Below, in pieces: positions 8,249 through 16,982 of a stretch of DNA of 64,000 nt. How positions within the stretch are numbered: the stretch's first letter is position 1; every line of letters begins with the position of its first letter. Both the position numbers and the translations under genes were made by a program. Location: positions 41,633 to 105,632 of the forward strand of contig JAETQH010000009.1 in the NCBI GenBank assembly GCA_021770785.1, read 5' to 3'. The notes under the pieces were generated by a model that saw only the letters and a list, made by a program, of their open reading frames with translations, did not search any database and was not told the DNA's origin. The stretch comes from Lachnospiraceae bacterium. Lineage in GTDB: Bacteria > Bacillota > Clostridia > Lachnospirales > Lachnospiraceae.

Positions 8249-9811
8249 ATGGCTGAATTTAGATTTGATGATGTACCTGTACTGGAGACGACAGGCGGTA
8301 AACTGAAAGGATATTTTTACAACGGAGAATATATTTTTAAGGGGGTTCCCTATGCTGATGCGGACAGATTCCAGATGCCGAAGGAAACCACATGGGAAGG
8401 TGTGAAGGATGCCTCTTCGTATGGATTCGTCTGTCCGCTGATGATGAAGGATACGCCGAGCGCGGAGCTTATGGTTCCGCACCGTTACTGGCCGCAGGAT
8501 GAGCACTGCCAGAATCTGAACATCTGGACCAAAACGCTGGACAGCAAGAAGAAACTCCCAGTAATTGTATGGCTTCACGGCGGCGGATATTTTGCAGGTT
8601 CCTCTATTGAGCAGGTTGCCTATGACGGGTTCAACATGTGTATGCACGGGGATGTGGTTGTTGTATCCGTTAACCACAGGCTGAACATCCTTGGGTATCT
8701 TGATCTTTCACCCTTTGGCGAAAAATATGCAAACTCCGGCAATGCAGGTCATGCAGATATGGTAGCGGCTCTGAAATGGGTGCATAATAATATCCCCTTA
8801 TTTGGCGGCGATCCGGAGAATGTGACGATTTTCGGACAGTCAGGCGGCGGAATGAAGGTTGCAGATCTGATGCAGATTGCCGATGCGGACGGACTCTTCC
8901 ACAGAGGACTGATTATGAGCGGGGTAAGCAGCGCCTCCCTGCTGCCTTCCTGTACGGGGGACGGACATGCGATTGTTGCAGCGCTTCTTAAGGAGCTTGG
9001 CCTTTCTGAGGACGAGGTGGAGAAGTTAGAGACGGTTCCTTTCTATGAGCTTGCCAATGCTTATACGAAAGCAGCCCCTGCAATTGCCATGCAGGGCGGC
9101 TATGTAGGAAACGGTCCGCTTGTCGGTGATTATTATAAGGGAAATCCGCTTGACTATGGTTTCAGGGAGCATGCTTTTGAGATACCGCTCATGGTAGGCA
9201 GTGTATTTGGGGAATTTTCCTTTATGGCGGCGGAATATGACAAAACGAAATTGTCCAAAGAGGAGGCCAAAGCAATTGTAAGCGCCGTGTACAAAGAGCA
9301 TACGGATGAAATGATAGAACTGTTTAAAGAGGCTTTCCCGGGCAAGGCTGCAACGGACCTGCTTGCGATGGACCGTGTGATGAGACAGCCCTCCAAACAG
9401 CTTGCGAAGCTGCATGCCAAAGGGGAGAAAGCGGGAGCTTATCTGTATGATTTTGCATTGGAATTTCCGATTCACCATAATAAGATTGCATGGCACTGCT
9501 CGGATATCCCGTTCTTCTTCCATAATACGGATCTGGTGGAAGTGTGTCAGATTCCGGAAACAGGAGAGAGACTGGAAAGCCAGATGTTTGAGTCGTTTAT
9601 GTCATTTGCAAAGACAGGGAAACCGGGGAGCGACAAACTGCCGGAGTGGAAGGCTGTAACCGCAGAGGAAGAGCCAACCATGATTTTTGACAGGGAATGC
9701 GAACTTCGCTATAACTTTGATGATAAATTGTATGAGAAGATAGACAGCATACTGCCTCCGTTTAATTTAATGGAGATGATGATGAGCGGAGAGAACCGGA
9801 TTCAGCATTAA
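8249..9811 (+). CDS. Type-B carboxylesterase (alpha/beta hydrolase)
   Basis: The 520-residue carboxylesterase/para-nitrobenzyl-esterase family protein has no signal peptide. Visible features are the oxyanion-hole motif H-G-G-G-Y near residue 110, the nucleophile Ser198 in G-Q-S-G-G-G (a common bacterial variant of G-E-S-A-G-G), an acid in V-F-G-E-F near residue 325 and a C-terminal His in A-W-H-C-S-D-I-P near residue 415. It follows the GH3 gene by 27 bp with its own AAAGGAG site. It could remove ester groups from plant-derived oligosaccharides or aryl esters that the operon's glycosidase then cleaves. That pairing is inference; the family call is firm. Confidence 0.9.
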   Translation: MAEFRFDDVPVLETTGGKLKGYFYNGEYIFKGVPYADADRFQMPKETTWEGVKDASSYGFVCPLMMKDTPSAELMVPHRYWPQDEHCQNLNIWTKTLDSKKKLPVIVWLHGGGYFAGSSIEQVAYDGFNMCMHGDVVVVSVNHRLNILGYLDLSPFGEKYANSGNAGHADMVAALKWVHNNIPLFGGDPENVTIFGQSGGGMKVADLMQIADADGLFHRGLIMSGVSSASLLPSCTGDGHAIVAALLKELGLSEDEVEKLETVPFYELANAYTKAAPAIAMQGGYVGNGPLVGDYYKGNPLDYGFREHAFEIPLMVGSVFGEFSFMAAEYDKTKLSKEEAKAIVSAVYKEHTDEMIELFKEAFPGKAATDLLAMDRVMRQPSKQLAKLHAKGEKAGAYLYDFALEFPIHHNKIAWHCSDIPFFFHNTDLVEVCQIPETGERLESQMFESFMSFAKTGKPGSDKLPEWKAVTAEEEPTMIFDRECELRYNFDDKLYEKIDSILPPFNLMEMMMSGENRIQH

Positions 9812-9840
9812 CGGGTATTGGGAGACCAGGAGGAAGGAAA

Positions 9841-10674
9841 ATGGAGAAAAAGGAAAGAAAAATCGTATTCGGTATAGCGTTGCTGATGCTGTTGATTTTT
9901 ACTTTTACGGATTTGCAGATTTCTCTTGCAATTGCCAAAAAACCGTTTTTTGCAAGAGTGCTGGAAGTGGTAGGTGAAATTCCTTTTACGGTGCTTGCAT
10001 TAGCGGGATGTGCGATGATTGTCCGTTTTCGGAACCGGGAATCTATGGCTAAGAAGATACTGGCTGTTCTTGGCGGAGGCATGTTGTTTGTATTATTTTC
10101 CGTGACGGGCGGTTTGATGACATGGAATTATCTGCGTGATAATCTTGGAGCGGTACCGAAGGCCTTGATTCCGGTCATCGGGATTCTCATGGCTGGGACT
10201 GCGGTATGGATTGCATGTAAGGTGCCGAAAGAAAAACGCAAGGCTTCGCTGCGGTATGCGGCAACGGCACTGATTTATTTTATACTTGTGCTGATTGTCA
10301 TGAACTCGATTAAGACGGTATGGGGAAGAATGCGTTTCCGTGAAATGACGGATCCTGTCCATGAATTTACCAGATGGTATCAGATTTGCGGAAGGGGAAG
10401 CTTTGACAATGCTTATGCATCGTTCCCGTCCGGGCATTCCATGAATTCTGCGGGTGTGATCCTGATGCTGCTTCTGCCGGATATCATTCCGGCATTACAG
10501 GATAAGAAAAAGATACTCCGCATCTGTACTTATGGATGGTGTATCATCGTGGGCGCCAGCCGTGTGTTTATGGGAGCACATTTCGCAAGCGACGTAACGG
10601 TAGGAATCGTATTATCCTTTGTATTATTTGATCTTACAAGCATGGTTTTGTATAAAAGAAAGAAGGAAGAGTGA
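9841..10674 (+). CDS. PAP2-family membrane phosphatase
   Basis: The 277-residue integral membrane protein has about six hydrophobic helices. The three PAP2 motifs are visible: K-x6-R in the segment after residue 155, P-S-G-H near residue 198, and S-R-x5-H-x3-D near residues 240-250. The first motif lacks the usual Pro after Arg. The family dephosphorylates lipid phosphates such as phosphatidic acid or undecaprenyl diphosphate at the membrane. It sits 29 bp after the esterase with an AGGAGG site, so it is probably co-transcribed. Its link to carbohydrate use is unclear. Confidence 0.88.
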   Translation: MEKKERKIVFGIALLMLLIFTFTDLQISLAIAKKPFFARVLEVVGEIPFTVLALAGCAMIVRFRNRESMAKKILAVLGGGMLFVLFSVTGGLMTWNYLRDNLGAVPKALIPVIGILMAGTAVWIACKVPKEKRKASLRYAATALIYFILVLIVMNSIKTVWGRMRFREMTDPVHEFTRWYQICGRGSFDNAYASFPSGHSMNSAGVILMLLLPDIIPALQDKKKILRICTYGWCIIVGASRVFMGAHFASDVTVGIVLSFVLFDLTSMVLYKRKKEE

Positions 10675-10677
10675 AAT

Positions 10678-11453
10678 TTGACAGGGCAGAAGTGGACAGG
10701 AAGAGAAAAGGATGGATATGTACTGATCAATAATGGGGATGGGCAGACGTTGGGCATTGCGACAGCGCTTTCCCCGCAGATTGACTTGGTGACGGAACCT
10801 GGATGGATGCGTTTTGCAGATACATTCGGCGGGCATACCCGGATGACCATTGATATGACGAAGGCATACTGTGACGGTTTCCAGCTCCTATAATACGTAT
10901 CTCATACAGGATTTGCTGCGGGGAGAGCTTGGCTATGAAGGGGTTGTATGTAATGAATCCCAACTGAAATCCATTACCATGTTGAAAAATAAAGACAGTG
11001 TCTTGCCGATTAAGCGGGGAATCAAAGTCTATGTCCCCACAAGGCAGATTCGGTCCCATGAGTATGCCGACGGGGGATCAGGAGGTGGTTCCGGTGGGTA
11101 AGAAGGCTGCAACAGATTATTAATGGAATACGGCCGCCAATGAAGCGGATCTTGACAATGTGATCAATATGAGGAAGGTCATGGGCGATAAACCGGTGAT
11201 TGCGATTATGTCATTGAAAAATCCGATGGTGATGGCGGAGTTTGAGCCGCAGAGCCTGCTTCCGCTTCAGATGCCGAAAGACATGAAGACGGTAGAGTGC
11301 CAGAAGGAAGATGTGGCATTCGATATGGAATGTTATGTGGACAGTGAGGGACATACCTATGATTTTGGCTATGGGATGAACTATGCCGGAGTGATTTCAG
11401 ATGAAAGAACTTGTAAGTATGTGAAACTGGAATGGAAGAAGCCTTATTACTAA
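10678..11453 (+). pseudogene. Decayed GH3 glycosidase remnant
   Basis: Three short open pieces together resemble a GH3 enzyme that has lost most of its length. Codons from 10678 resemble an internal GH3 segment (F-G-G-H-T-R-M, then M-T-K-A-Y-C-D-G-F) and stop at 10891. A second piece to 11101 carries an S-Y-N-T-Y, G-Y-E-G-V-V and L-K-N-K-D-S-V-L-P motif. A third, 11160-11453, matches the GH3 C terminus (Y-D-F-G-Y-G-M-N). Between the last two, the frame P-V-G-K-K-A-A-T-D-Y is cut by TAA and then continues W-N-T-A-A-N-E-A-D. Internal deletions, frameshifts and a nonsense codon mark it as dead. It follows the PAP2 gene directly. Confidence 0.85.
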
Positions 11454-11493
11454 AAATAAATAAATGAAGGATAGGGAAAGTAAGGGAAAACGT

Positions 11494-12603
11494 ATGGATA
11501 AAAAATATGATGATAAATTAGTAACGCTTTTGAAAGAAAAGCAGAAGATGATAGACTACTACGGCGCTCCGCTCTTAATCAAGAATCTTCCGGACTGTGA
11601 TGAAAAAGGTGCGATGGATCCGCGTCTTTATAACGATATGAAAAAGCAGCTTCGCATCATGGCATGGATGCCGTCAAAATTAATGAGGATGGATGTGTCC
11701 GATAAGGGCATTACGAATTTGAGAAAGATGTTCAATGCAAAGAAGAGTATTCCGTGTGTGGAAGCAGATATTTATGTGGAAGAAAAGAAAGCTCCTGCAG
11801 AAGACGGATACCAAATCCCAATCCGCATTTACAAAGATAAAAAGGGGTCCCAAAAGAAACCGGTTCTTTATTATATTCATGGCGGCGGATTTTTCGGGGG
11901 TTCACAGGATGTTGTGGATGAATCGGTCAAAATGCTTGTGGAGAAAACCGGTATCTGCATAGTATCGCCTGATTACCGCCTTGCGCCGGAGAATCCTTAT
12001 CCGACAGGCCACAGAGATTGTTTTGCGGTATTAAAATGGATCTATGAAAATGCGGATTCTTTCGGTGGGGATAAAGACCATGTGTTTGTGGCAGGTGACA
12101 GCGCAGGCGGCAATCTTGCGCAGTATTGCACAACCCGTGACAGAGAAGAAAGGTATTATCTGATAAGAGGACAGCTTCTTCTCTATCCTACGCTTAACAT
12201 GGCAGGTGTCAGAGATGAGTATTTCAAACCCGGTATGGATCAGTTTGAGATGGCGCCGAAACAAAAAAGAGGACTTTCCAAAATGATCGGTATGTTTGGG
12301 GGTATGGCTGCCGGATTAGAGCCGATTCTCGGAACACGGGATGTGAAGAATGATTATCTGAATCCCTACACAAGAGATGCTAAAAATAATCCGCCTACAT
12401 TCCTGACGGTCGGAGAACATGATTTCCTGAAAATAGAGACTTTGGGATATGGCGTTAAACTTTATAAGGCAGGTGTGGAAACAAAAATGGTGCTGTATAA
12501 AGGATTCGGGCATGCGTTCTTTGATAACACAGGCGTATATCCCCAGTGTGAAGACTGCATAGATGAGATGGGCAGTTTTATTATGGCGCATTGTTGGAAG
12601 TAA
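11494..12603 (+). CDS. Alpha/beta hydrolase, hormone-sensitive-lipase-like
   Basis: The 369-residue protein (379 if the ATG at 11464 is used) is placed at 11494, where AAGGG precedes the ATG. The core has H-G-G-G-F (oxyanion hole, about residue 130), the nucleophile Ser203 in G-D-S-A-G-G, an acid in G-E-H-D near residue 310 and a His in G-F-G-H-A near residue 337. This is the layout of HSL/GDXG esterases. An N-terminal helical cap of about 100 residues precedes it. The enzyme is cytosolic and its substrate is unknown. It is the last gene of the + strand block, with esterase-rich neighbours. Confidence 0.9.
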   Translation: MDKKYDDKLVTLLKEKQKMIDYYGAPLLIKNLPDCDEKGAMDPRLYNDMKKQLRIMAWMPSKLMRMDVSDKGITNLRKMFNAKKSIPCVEADIYVEEKKAPAEDGYQIPIRIYKDKKGSQKKPVLYYIHGGGFFGGSQDVVDESVKMLVEKTGICIVSPDYRLAPENPYPTGHRDCFAVLKWIYENADSFGGDKDHVFVAGDSAGGNLAQYCTTRDREERYYLIRGQLLLYPTLNMAGVRDEYFKPGMDQFEMAPKQKRGLSKMIGMFGGMAAGLEPILGTRDVKNDYLNPYTRDAKNNPPTFLTVGEHDFLKIETLGYGVKLYKAGVETKMVLYKGFGHAFFDNTGVYPQCEDCIDEMGSFIMAHCWK

Positions 12604-13021
12604 TAAAGCCGAATCGGGCATGGAAAATATGGAATATTACAGGGATTGTAAATGCTGCCAGAGCCTTGATTATACTGGACGTTTTAAGACTTTTTCGGTT
12701 ACGGGTTTCCCGTAATAGGAATTTTTATGCACACGGGCACCCAGAGGAAGAAGGCTCTTCCCTACTCGATTTCAATAATGGCCTTATGGGACAAAAAATA
12801 CAAAAATTAAAAAATGGTACTCAGTACCATTTTTTAATTTTTGTATTTTTTTATAATGTTTCGCCTCATAAAAACCTGTTTCATATCCCAGTAGGGCAAA
12901 AAGACACAATCTGTTACGTTTAATATATAACAGGCATATCAACTATTCGTTAAACTATCCTTTAGCGAATATTTTTCATATATACCCGATCGGTATTTTA
13001 ATATTTAATTTGTAAATTTAA
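12604..13021. other. 418-bp convergent intergenic region
   Basis: This lies between the + strand hydrolase and the - strand FRG gene. It contains the 59-bp perfect hairpin listed separately and a weaker 10-bp hairpin (12945-12954 with 12961-12970, one mismatch) followed by ATTTTT on the + strand. The ORF that crosses 12591-12923 has no recognisable protein sequence and runs through the hairpin, so I do not call it. No RNA gene was seen. Confidence 0.6.
12793..12851. terminator. Perfect 28-bp hairpin, probable bidirectional terminator
   Basis: Arms 12793-12820 and 12824-12851 are exact reverse complements around a 3-base loop. Each arm starts with six A and ends GGTAC, so transcripts of either strand would have a GGTAC/GTACC-capped, A/U-rich stem ending in U. 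Placement between convergent genes fits a bidirectional terminator. The length and perfection are unusual for one. Confidence 0.6.
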
Positions 13022-13822
13022 TCATTTAACGTAATAGTGCCTCTTAATCCAGGAAGAAAGACCATCTAGCCCTGGATATATAGTGCGTTCATTAATATTA
13101 AGTTGATCCAGCATATCTCGGATTCTCCATTTTAATGACTTATCAATAACATATTTGATTGTATTTTCTGTTTTTAAATTTAAAAATGACTCTATATTTG
13201 ATGTTTCTCTTGGAATTACAGAAAAATAAGAGTATTGGTTTATTATTCGTTGATCAATTGACGGTGGTTCCAACAAAATCATTGAATTGTTTTTCATATC
13301 ATCGTCATAATCGTCTAAACTCTGAACCACTTTATTTAGCATTTCTACTGTGAAAAGATATGCCTGTTCTTCCCTTAATTTGTTTTGGTATTTATGAGGT
13401 AATAATCCATTTATTTCTTTAATATCAATAGCCCAAACTACACAGTTATTTTCTTGCATTTCAAAAAATGGTTCGCCACTTGTTGCAAAGTGTAATCCGA
13501 TTAAAGGTGAATATGTCCAATCAAGCAATCTTGTCGGCAATCCATGATGTTGCCCTATAACGAGCTGACTCCATACCGAACTTATGAGGTCAGGTGCTTC
13601 AATGGAAGCATATTTAGTAAAATTTCGCAAAATAGCTTTTTCCAAATCATATCCTTTATATTTACAATTTCTGCGAAGACTTGTTTCTAAGTGAAAATTA
13701 ACATTAGGCAATCCTCTATATAAATATGTTGATCGATATCGGTTAATTTTGTCATCATACTTTTGCTCAGAAATAATATTCCATACTTCACATATTTCAT
13801 GAATTTCTTTTATATTAATCAT
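13022..13822 (-). CDS. FRG-domain protein
   Basis: A 266-residue protein if started at the ATG at 13822, which has AAGGTGG just upstream; the longer reading to 13876 lacks a site. The FRG (F-R-G, pfam08867) hallmarks are clear: Y-R-G-L-P near residue 35, then Q-H-H-G-L-P-T-R-L-L-D-W-T near residues 95-107, and L-H-F-A. FRG proteins are cytosolic, their biochemistry is unknown, and they are often found near mobile or defence genes. It lies 271 bp downstream of the vWA gene on the same strand, separated by repeats. It may be an independent unit or the last member of that block. Its AT content looks somewhat higher than the flanks (impression only). Confidence 0.85.
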   Translation of the reverse strand: MINIKEIHEICEVWNIISEQKYDDKINRYRSTYLYRGLPNVNFHLETSLRRNCKYKGYDLEKAILRNFTKYASIEAPDLISSVWSQLVIGQHHGLPTRLLDWTYSPLIGLHFATSGEPFFEMQENNCVVWAIDIKEINGLLPHKYQNKLREEQAYLFTVEMLNKVVQSLDDYDDDMKNNSMILLEPPSIDQRIINQYSYFSVIPRETSNIESFLNLKTENTIKYVIDKSLKWRIRDMLDQLNINERTIYPGLDGLSSWIKRHYYVK

Positions 13823-14019
13823 TTGTCCACCTTCCATTCTAAAAATATCGAGAAAAAGAACTGGGCTTTTGTCCATTTAATAGAACCCTGGATACCCAAA
13901 ATTGATTTTCTATTCCATATAATAAAATTTTTAGACTAATTTACATACAATATATTCATAGTAAAATACTGACTACTATGTCATCTGTTTTGTTCTCTGT
14001 TCTGCCCCACGGACTTACA

Positions 14020-14062
14020 AAATGCTCAACACTTTTTACCAAGATTATGAAATGCTCAATAC
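14020..14062. repeat. Two direct repeats 30 bp apart upstream of the FRG gene
   Basis: AAATGCTCAACAC (14020-14032) and AAATGCTCAATAC (14050-14062) differ at one base and are offset by exactly 30 bp. They lie in the gap between the vWA and FRG genes and could be a binding site or a small duplication. No promoter could be placed with confidence in this 271-bp gap. Confidence 0.35.
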
Positions 14063-14093
14063 ACCAGGAATTAATATTAATTTTAAAACAATA

Positions 14094-14900
14094 TTAGATC
14101 ACTCTATCTATGGTATCCACATCAAGATATTGGCCATAGGCACTATTAATAATTTTATCGTCCTTAGAAACCATAGGTGTCATGTTCATACCATCTTCTG
14201 AAGGAAAGCGATCAGACTTTTTTTTTGCACGCTTTTTAATTTCATCAAAAACATCAATAAATTGTTCGCTTGTATTAATCTGATATACCTCCTGAGTAGG
14301 TGTCAGTTTCCTGAGTACCTGCATATCTGCGTCTCGGCTTATTCCAATTGGAAAAATATGTAGTTCGCCTTTACTTACACGATCCCGCACCCAATTAAAC
14401 TGTCGCGTAGGATCATCTCCACAAGAAAAAGCTTCGCCATCCGTCATAAAAACTAACATGGGAACATAATTATCATTATCATTATTCTGTAGCTCCTGTA
14501 TTTTGTCATCGATGACACGTAATGCTAAATTCAATGCTTCTGACATAAATGTCTGCCCACGTGCATGAAACTGAGTAGCCCTTTCCGGATCAATGCTTTG
14601 TATATCTACAAAGGGCTGAATGCGATGTGCATGACGGTCATAAACAATCACACTGATGAGGGCTTCTGATGCCAGGGCAGAATCATCCTCCTGCATAGCG
14701 CGGAGCATATTCCTCATCACTTTACTTAGCAAATTAATACGAGATCCAGAAATACCAACAGAAGTATCCATCGAACCACTGACATCTATACAAAAGCAAA
14801 TCGGAATACGCGGGCTAGTTCGCATTTGTTCATTATACATTTGGTCATATTCTTCTTTTAGATAATATCCTGTATCATTAGAACGATTATATTCAGACAT
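14094..14900 (-). CDS. TerY-like von Willebrand factor A domain protein
   Basis: The 268-residue cytosolic protein is built almost entirely of one vWA domain. A complete MIDAS metal site is visible: D-V-S-G-S at residues 39-43, a Thr in G-Q-T near residue 120, and T-D-G near residue 156. The overall sequence resembles TerY-type vWA proteins of tellurium/stress-response triads, in which a vWA protein is encoded beside a kinase and a phosphatase. Here the next genes upstream encode a kinase-like protein (30-bp gap) and a TIR protein. The start has AAAGGAAG seven bases before ATG. It probably scaffolds or senses within that set (inference). Confidence 0.88.
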   Translation of the reverse strand: MSEYNRSNDTGYYLKEEYDQMYNEQMRTSPRIPICFCIDVSGSMDTSVGISGSRINLLSKVMRNMLRAMQEDDSALASEALISVIVYDRHAHRIQPFVDIQSIDPERATQFHARGQTFMSEALNLALRVIDDKIQELQNNDNDNYVPMLVFMTDGEAFSCGDDPTRQFNWVRDRVSKGELHIFPIGISRDADMQVLRKLTPTQEVYQINTSEQFIDVFDEIKKRAKKKSDRFPSEDGMNMTPMVSKDDKIINSAYGQYLDVDTIDRVI

Positions 14901-14930
14901 AAAAACACTTCCTTTCTGATCATTTTTCTA

Positions 14931-16982
14931 TCAAAACTGTTTTCTTTTTTTCTGACATTCCGGGCAATAATTAGGCAGCCTCCAATTATCTATACCGAAT
15001 CGCTTATCGTAGTCTTCTTTCTGACCAAAAGTAAAATCAAACGAACAGTCACAGTTCCGACAACGCAACTTTTTATATGCCTGTAATCGAATATGTTTAC
15101 ACTCGCTACAATACCGCTGCTTATGCCAATCAGGATTCTGGTCGGCAGCAAGCCGATGAAAAATCGCCATTTTTTTAGAATAAATAAATTTTCTGTCTGT
15201 TGATGCATGATACGAACTTATACATTCAAAAAATTTATCAGAAGGTGTGTTTAGGCATGAATTACAGATTCGGTAGGGTGTGTCAAAATACTTACGGTAA
15301 AAATAAAACTTAGGGTACTCGACGCCACAATAGGGACACTTAAAAAACTGTGTCTTGGCATCACGCTTAAATGTTTTTGGAAAAAGTTCAAGTGATTCCA
15401 AATCATATGGATGTTCCAAGTCTTTTCTAAATGTTTGCACTTCATGAAGCCAAAAACGAGGGGATTTACGTTTTTCAGGTGCATTAAACTCCTTACCAGA
15501 CATAAAGGTGTTATAAAAATCTCCTTTCAGTTCTCCTAGATGGCTCCACACAAAACGCCATCGCCCACTAGGCCGATCTACATCTCGGTTTCCAGGTTGT
15601 CCGCTCCATGAGAAAGGAAATCTCATATTAGCAATACTTTGAGCCATATCCGTATTTTTTTCTTTTGCGTATGGTGTTTTTCCTGGCATCATAAGCATAA
15701 ACACCAGCTCCGCAATCTCATAATTTTCTGTCTGTTGTGTATATAAACGTTTGCGGATTCCGCTCATTTGCAACTCCGGAGGCTGAAAAGTAATATTCTG
15801 CGATACACAAGAATACCCCTCAATCTGATAACAATCCATATCTACAAAATACACCTGGTTCTTATCTTTTACAAAGATAGATTGTGGATTAATGCAGCCA
15901 AAAAATATATGCCTATCCTGCAAAAATATAATGTGTTCCAATATACAAATTGTTAGTTCGCACAAATCTTTTTTATTCCAGCTAGGAAAATTCAATTTAA
16001 GCTGCTCCTCACCAAGAACACTTTGCATCAAAGGTAGCCCCTCTGCTTGCGGTATCATTGCTCCTACAAAGCAGCCATTAACATCATACAGCTTTGAAAC
16101 AGGCCATCCTATTCCTTTGCGCCGAATTGGTTTTTGAAGCATCAGTTCTGTTTTATTTTCAAAATAAGTAGTTCTTAACACATTAGGTGCATAGATTTTA
16201 GCCAGTATGCCTGTTTGGTTTGTCCTGTAAGTAATGGATGCGGCATTACTCATAAATTCCTGAAGTAATGTTATTTCATTACCCTGATCATCATACACCG
16301 TTTTACCCTTATCAATAATTCCATGGATTAATCTGCTTGTTGGATAACATTGTGTAATGACAGTCATTACCTTAAATACTTCATCTGCAGGTACAATTGC
16401 CTGCTTTGCTGAAATTTCATTGTTTGCAAATCCAGACAGTCTTCCCTCATTGTCAAGCGTAAAAAAGCGGAGTTCTTTACGCAGTTTATATGCAATATTT
16501 TTAACTTTTTTTGCTTTATCCAAAGTCTTTGATAAAAAAAGGAATGGCCCTTGAACATCTTGTTGTTTAAATAAGTCTTCATAATTTTTTAGGTTACAAT
16601 AGATATTTGCATTTTCCTTCTCAATAAGTATTGTATGAAATATCTTTTGTATATCATCAGGCATCGAACTATATTCAAATCCCGGTATTAATACAGATCT
16701 CTTGTGTACACTTTTGGTATTAAGCGTGTGCCACGCTTGTATAAAAGATATAAATCCTTTTGTGCGCATTAATTCTCCTTCTACTATTATGTTAATTTCC
16801 AAGGAGTTGAAAAGTACTGATGGATTTGCCCCATATTGAGGCCACTTTACATTTGATTTATTTGTCTGGTTTGTTTTTTTACGTTCTTTTGCTACATTAC
16901 CCTTATTTCTTTGATATGTACTATAGGAACCTTCAACAGATTTAGGTGTCGTTTTATTAAAATCCTGTGTAAAATTCGTCAT
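14931..16982 (-). CDS. Kinase-fold protein with C-terminal zinc ribbons, probable pseudokinase
   Basis: The 683-residue protein has an uncharacterised N-terminal region (1-230), a protein-kinase-like domain (about 240-480) of the kind paired with TerY-type vWA proteins, a CxxC...CxxC ribbon (about 545-580), and a C-terminal ribbon (about 620-683) matching the probable zinc-ribbon family zf-trcl. The nucleotide-binding Lys appears kept in A-K-I-Y. In the catalytic loop, G-C-I-N-P-Q-S (362-368) has Cys363 where related kinases have the catalytic Asp (G-D-x-N-P-x-N) and Ser368 for the metal-binding Asn. The D-x-D of the next motif (Asp381, Asp383) remains. Loss of activity is inference. The start has GGAGG, and the upstream TIR gene overlaps by 26 bp. 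Confidence 0.82.
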   Translation of the reverse strand: MTNFTQDFNKTTPKSVEGSYSTYQRNKGNVAKERKKTNQTNKSNVKWPQYGANPSVLFNSLEINIIVEGELMRTKGFISFIQAWHTLNTKSVHKRSVLIPGFEYSSMPDDIQKIFHTILIEKENANIYCNLKNYEDLFKQQDVQGPFLFLSKTLDKAKKVKNIAYKLRKELRFFTLDNEGRLSGFANNEISAKQAIVPADEVFKVMTVITQCYPTSRLIHGIIDKGKTVYDDQGNEITLLQEFMSNAASITYRTNQTGILAKIYAPNVLRTTYFENKTELMLQKPIRRKGIGWPVSKLYDVNGCFVGAMIPQAEGLPLMQSVLGEEQLKLNFPSWNKKDLCELTICILEHIIFLQDRHIFFGCINPQSIFVKDKNQVYFVDMDCYQIEGYSCVSQNITFQPPELQMSGIRKRLYTQQTENYEIAELVFMLMMPGKTPYAKEKNTDMAQSIANMRFPFSWSGQPGNRDVDRPSGRWRFVWSHLGELKGDFYNTFMSGKEFNAPEKRKSPRFWLHEVQTFRKDLEHPYDLESLELFPKTFKRDAKTQFFKCPYCGVEYPKFYFYRKYFDTPYRICNSCLNTPSDKFFECISSYHASTDRKFIYSKKMAIFHRLAADQNPDWHKQRYCSECKHIRLQAYKKLRCRNCDCSFDFTFGQKEDYDKRFGIDNWRLPNYCPECQKKRKQF

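Noticed and set aside
12591..12923. 110-codon + strand frame after the hydrolase
   Set aside because: It runs through the 28-bp hairpin, lacks a ribosome binding site and shows no family similarity; a transposase relic was considered but not supportable.
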